Assembly: GCA_947500555.1 (NCBI GenBank)
Contig: CANMSE010000003.1
Coordinates: 248,001-312,000 of the forward strand
Length of the DNA: 64,000 nt
Direction: 5' to 3'
Origin: an uncultured Fulvivirga sp.
Lineage (GTDB): Bacteria; Bacteroidota; Bacteroidia; Cytophagales; Cyclobacteriaceae
Shown here: piece by piece, positions 63,003 to 64,000 of the stretch
Numbering within the stretch: position 1 is the stretch's first letter
Layout of the letters: each line of letters begins with the position of its first letter
Notes under the pieces: model-generated
Told to the model about the DNA's origin: nothing
Databases searched by the model: none
Seen by the model: the letters and a program-made list of their open reading frames with translations, nothing else
Position numbers and translations under genes: made by a program

Positions 63003-64000
63003 ATGACCTTTCAAAATATTAAGCACGTTCTTAAATCTACATTACTTGTTGTTTTAATATTTCTATTCACATTATCCTACAGTCAACGAAGAAGAAAAAG
63101 TGTGCCTTCAACTGCCACATCATCGATGATGGTTGATTCTGTTTTTTCGGGAATAAAACTTAGAAACATTGGGCCTGCTTTTATGTCGGGCAGAATTGCA
63201 GATATTGAAATTCATCCTAATGATGAAAATATTTGGTTTGTAGCAGTGGGTTCTGGAGGAGTTTGGAAAACAGTGAATGCAGGAACCACATGGACACCAG
63301 TATTTGATAAGCAGAGCTCTTATTCTATTGGTTGTGTAACTGTTGACCCCCTCAATCCTCACATTGTATGGGTAGGTACCGGAGAAAATGTAGGCGGTCG
63401 TCACATGGGTTATGGTGACGGTATTTATAAAAGTGAAGACGGTGGACTGACATGGACCAATATGGGCCTTAAAAAATCCGAACACATCTCTGAAATAATC
63501 ATTCATCCTAAGAATTCAAACATCATTTGGGTAGCAGCGCAGGGACCCTTATGGAGTAAAGGAGGTGAAAGAGGTTTATACAAATCAATTGATGGTGGTA
63601 AAACATGGAAAAAAACGCTAGGCAATAATGAATGGACTGGTGTAACTGATATTGATATTGATCCAAGAAACCCAAACTTGCTATACGCAGCAACCTGGGA
63701 CAGACACCGTACTGTGGCTGCTTACATGGGCGGTGGCCCAGGTTCGGGAATTCACCGAAGTATGGATGGTGGTGAAACATGGAAAAAACTTACGAATGGT
63801 CTACCTACCTCTAATCTTGCTAAAATTGGCATTGCTGTATCTCCTATCAAACCGGATATCATCTATGCGTCAATTGAATTAGACAGGCGTACTGGTGGAG
63901 TCTATAAATCATTGGATAGGGGCATCACATGGGAAAAGCAATCCGATGCGGTGGCTGGAGCTACTGGTCCACATTATTATCAGGAGTTATATGCCTCACC
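63003..64000 (+). CDS. Asp-box (sortilin/VPS10-like) repeat protein, partial at window edge
   Basis: ATG at 63003 opens a frame that reaches the window edge (332 codons). A signal peptide (TLSYSQ) is followed by a beta-propeller with Asp-box repeats: GGVWKTVNAGTTW, GIYKSEDGGLTW, GLYKSIDGGKTW, GIHRSMDGGETW and GVYKSLDRGITW. The family usually exceeds 900 residues and is annotated as glycosyl hydrolase or sortilin-like, although its activity is unclear. The C-terminal part is not in the window. Confidence 0.88.
   Translation, partial: MTFQNIKHVLKSTLLVVLIFLFTLSYSQRRRKSVPSTATSSMMVDSVFSGIKLRNIGPAFMSGRIADIEIHPNDENIWFVAVGSGGVWKTVNAGTTWTPVFDKQSSYSIGCVTVDPLNPHIVWVGTGENVGGRHMGYGDGIYKSEDGGLTWTNMGLKKSEHISEIIIHPKNSNIIWVAAQGPLWSKGGERGLYKSIDGGKTWKKTLGNNEWTGVTDIDIDPRNPNLLYAATWDRHRTVAAYMGGGPGSGIHRSMDGGETWKKLTNGLPTSNLAKIGIAVSPIKPDIIYASIELDRRTGGVYKSLDRGITWEKQSDAVAGATGPHYYQELYAS

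Overview
The window reads as a Bacteroidota chromosome, most likely a marine member of the Cytophagales. Supporting signs are AT-rich DNA, lipoproteins with acidic residues straight after the lipobox cysteine, a type IX secretion C-terminal domain, a propeller/Y_Y_Y regulator, MacB-like permeases with a prefix domain, and TAnnTTTG promoter boxes. No rRNA, tRNA or CRISPR array was seen.

1-18.4 kb is a polysaccharide utilisation region that looks dedicated to laminarin-type beta-1,3-glucan. Reading leftward are a candidate GH149-like phosphorylase (cut by the window edge), a PKD/Ig-like glycan-binding lipoprotein, a GH16 laminarinase lipoprotein, a second binding lipoprotein, and a clan GH-A glycosidase fused to an outer-membrane beta-barrel. 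Divergently follow a membrane-bound propeller/LuxR regulator, a 1325-residue type IX secreted multi-module binding protein carrying a nearly identical 465-bp tandem duplication, and a small lipoprotein. AAnCGnTT motifs of LacI type sit in the promoter regions. No SusC/SusD pair lies in the window.

18.4-26.7 kb is housekeeping: an ABC-F ATPase, a YhiN-type flavoprotein, a K+ channel with a zinc-ribbon tail, an M20 peptidase, a DEAD-box helicase and small unknown genes.

26.7-44.1 kb is an accessory and defence island. It starts with a repeat-rich, gene-poor stretch with a 115-nt hairpin, a cassette-like gene and two aromatic/Arg-rich mini-ORFs ahead of a terminator. A toxin-antitoxin-SecB-like chaperone (TAC) operon with a possible fourth gene follows. 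Next is a three-gene Lamassu/ABC-3C operon (Cap4-like nuclease, middle component, zinc-hook SMC ATPase) with a putAbiC gene as fourth cistron. Then come three leftward transcription units of unrecognised envelope proteins. Each of these has the same 20-bp palindrome 50-72 bp upstream of its first start codon, and a roughly 230-bp repeat beyond it. A fourth copy of the palindrome sits at 50.86 kb between a ComEC-like MBL-fold gene and an AraC-type regulator. This shared site links four loci and is the best candidate here for an undescribed regulon or envelope system.

44.2-64 kb is mostly ordinary: GreB-like factor, GH26 glycosidase, PadR plus ABC permease, the MBL protein, AraC plus DJ-1/PfpI, PhnA-like protein, LuxR-type regulator, a lipoprotein with beta-carbonic anhydrase, DUF1295 and DUF2177 membrane proteins, an alcohol dehydrogenase family protein, a second ABC permease, a universal stress protein, and the start of an Asp-box repeat protein. 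Functions are inferred from motifs read by eye; no database search was possible. Hand-counted positions of short sites may be off by a base or so.
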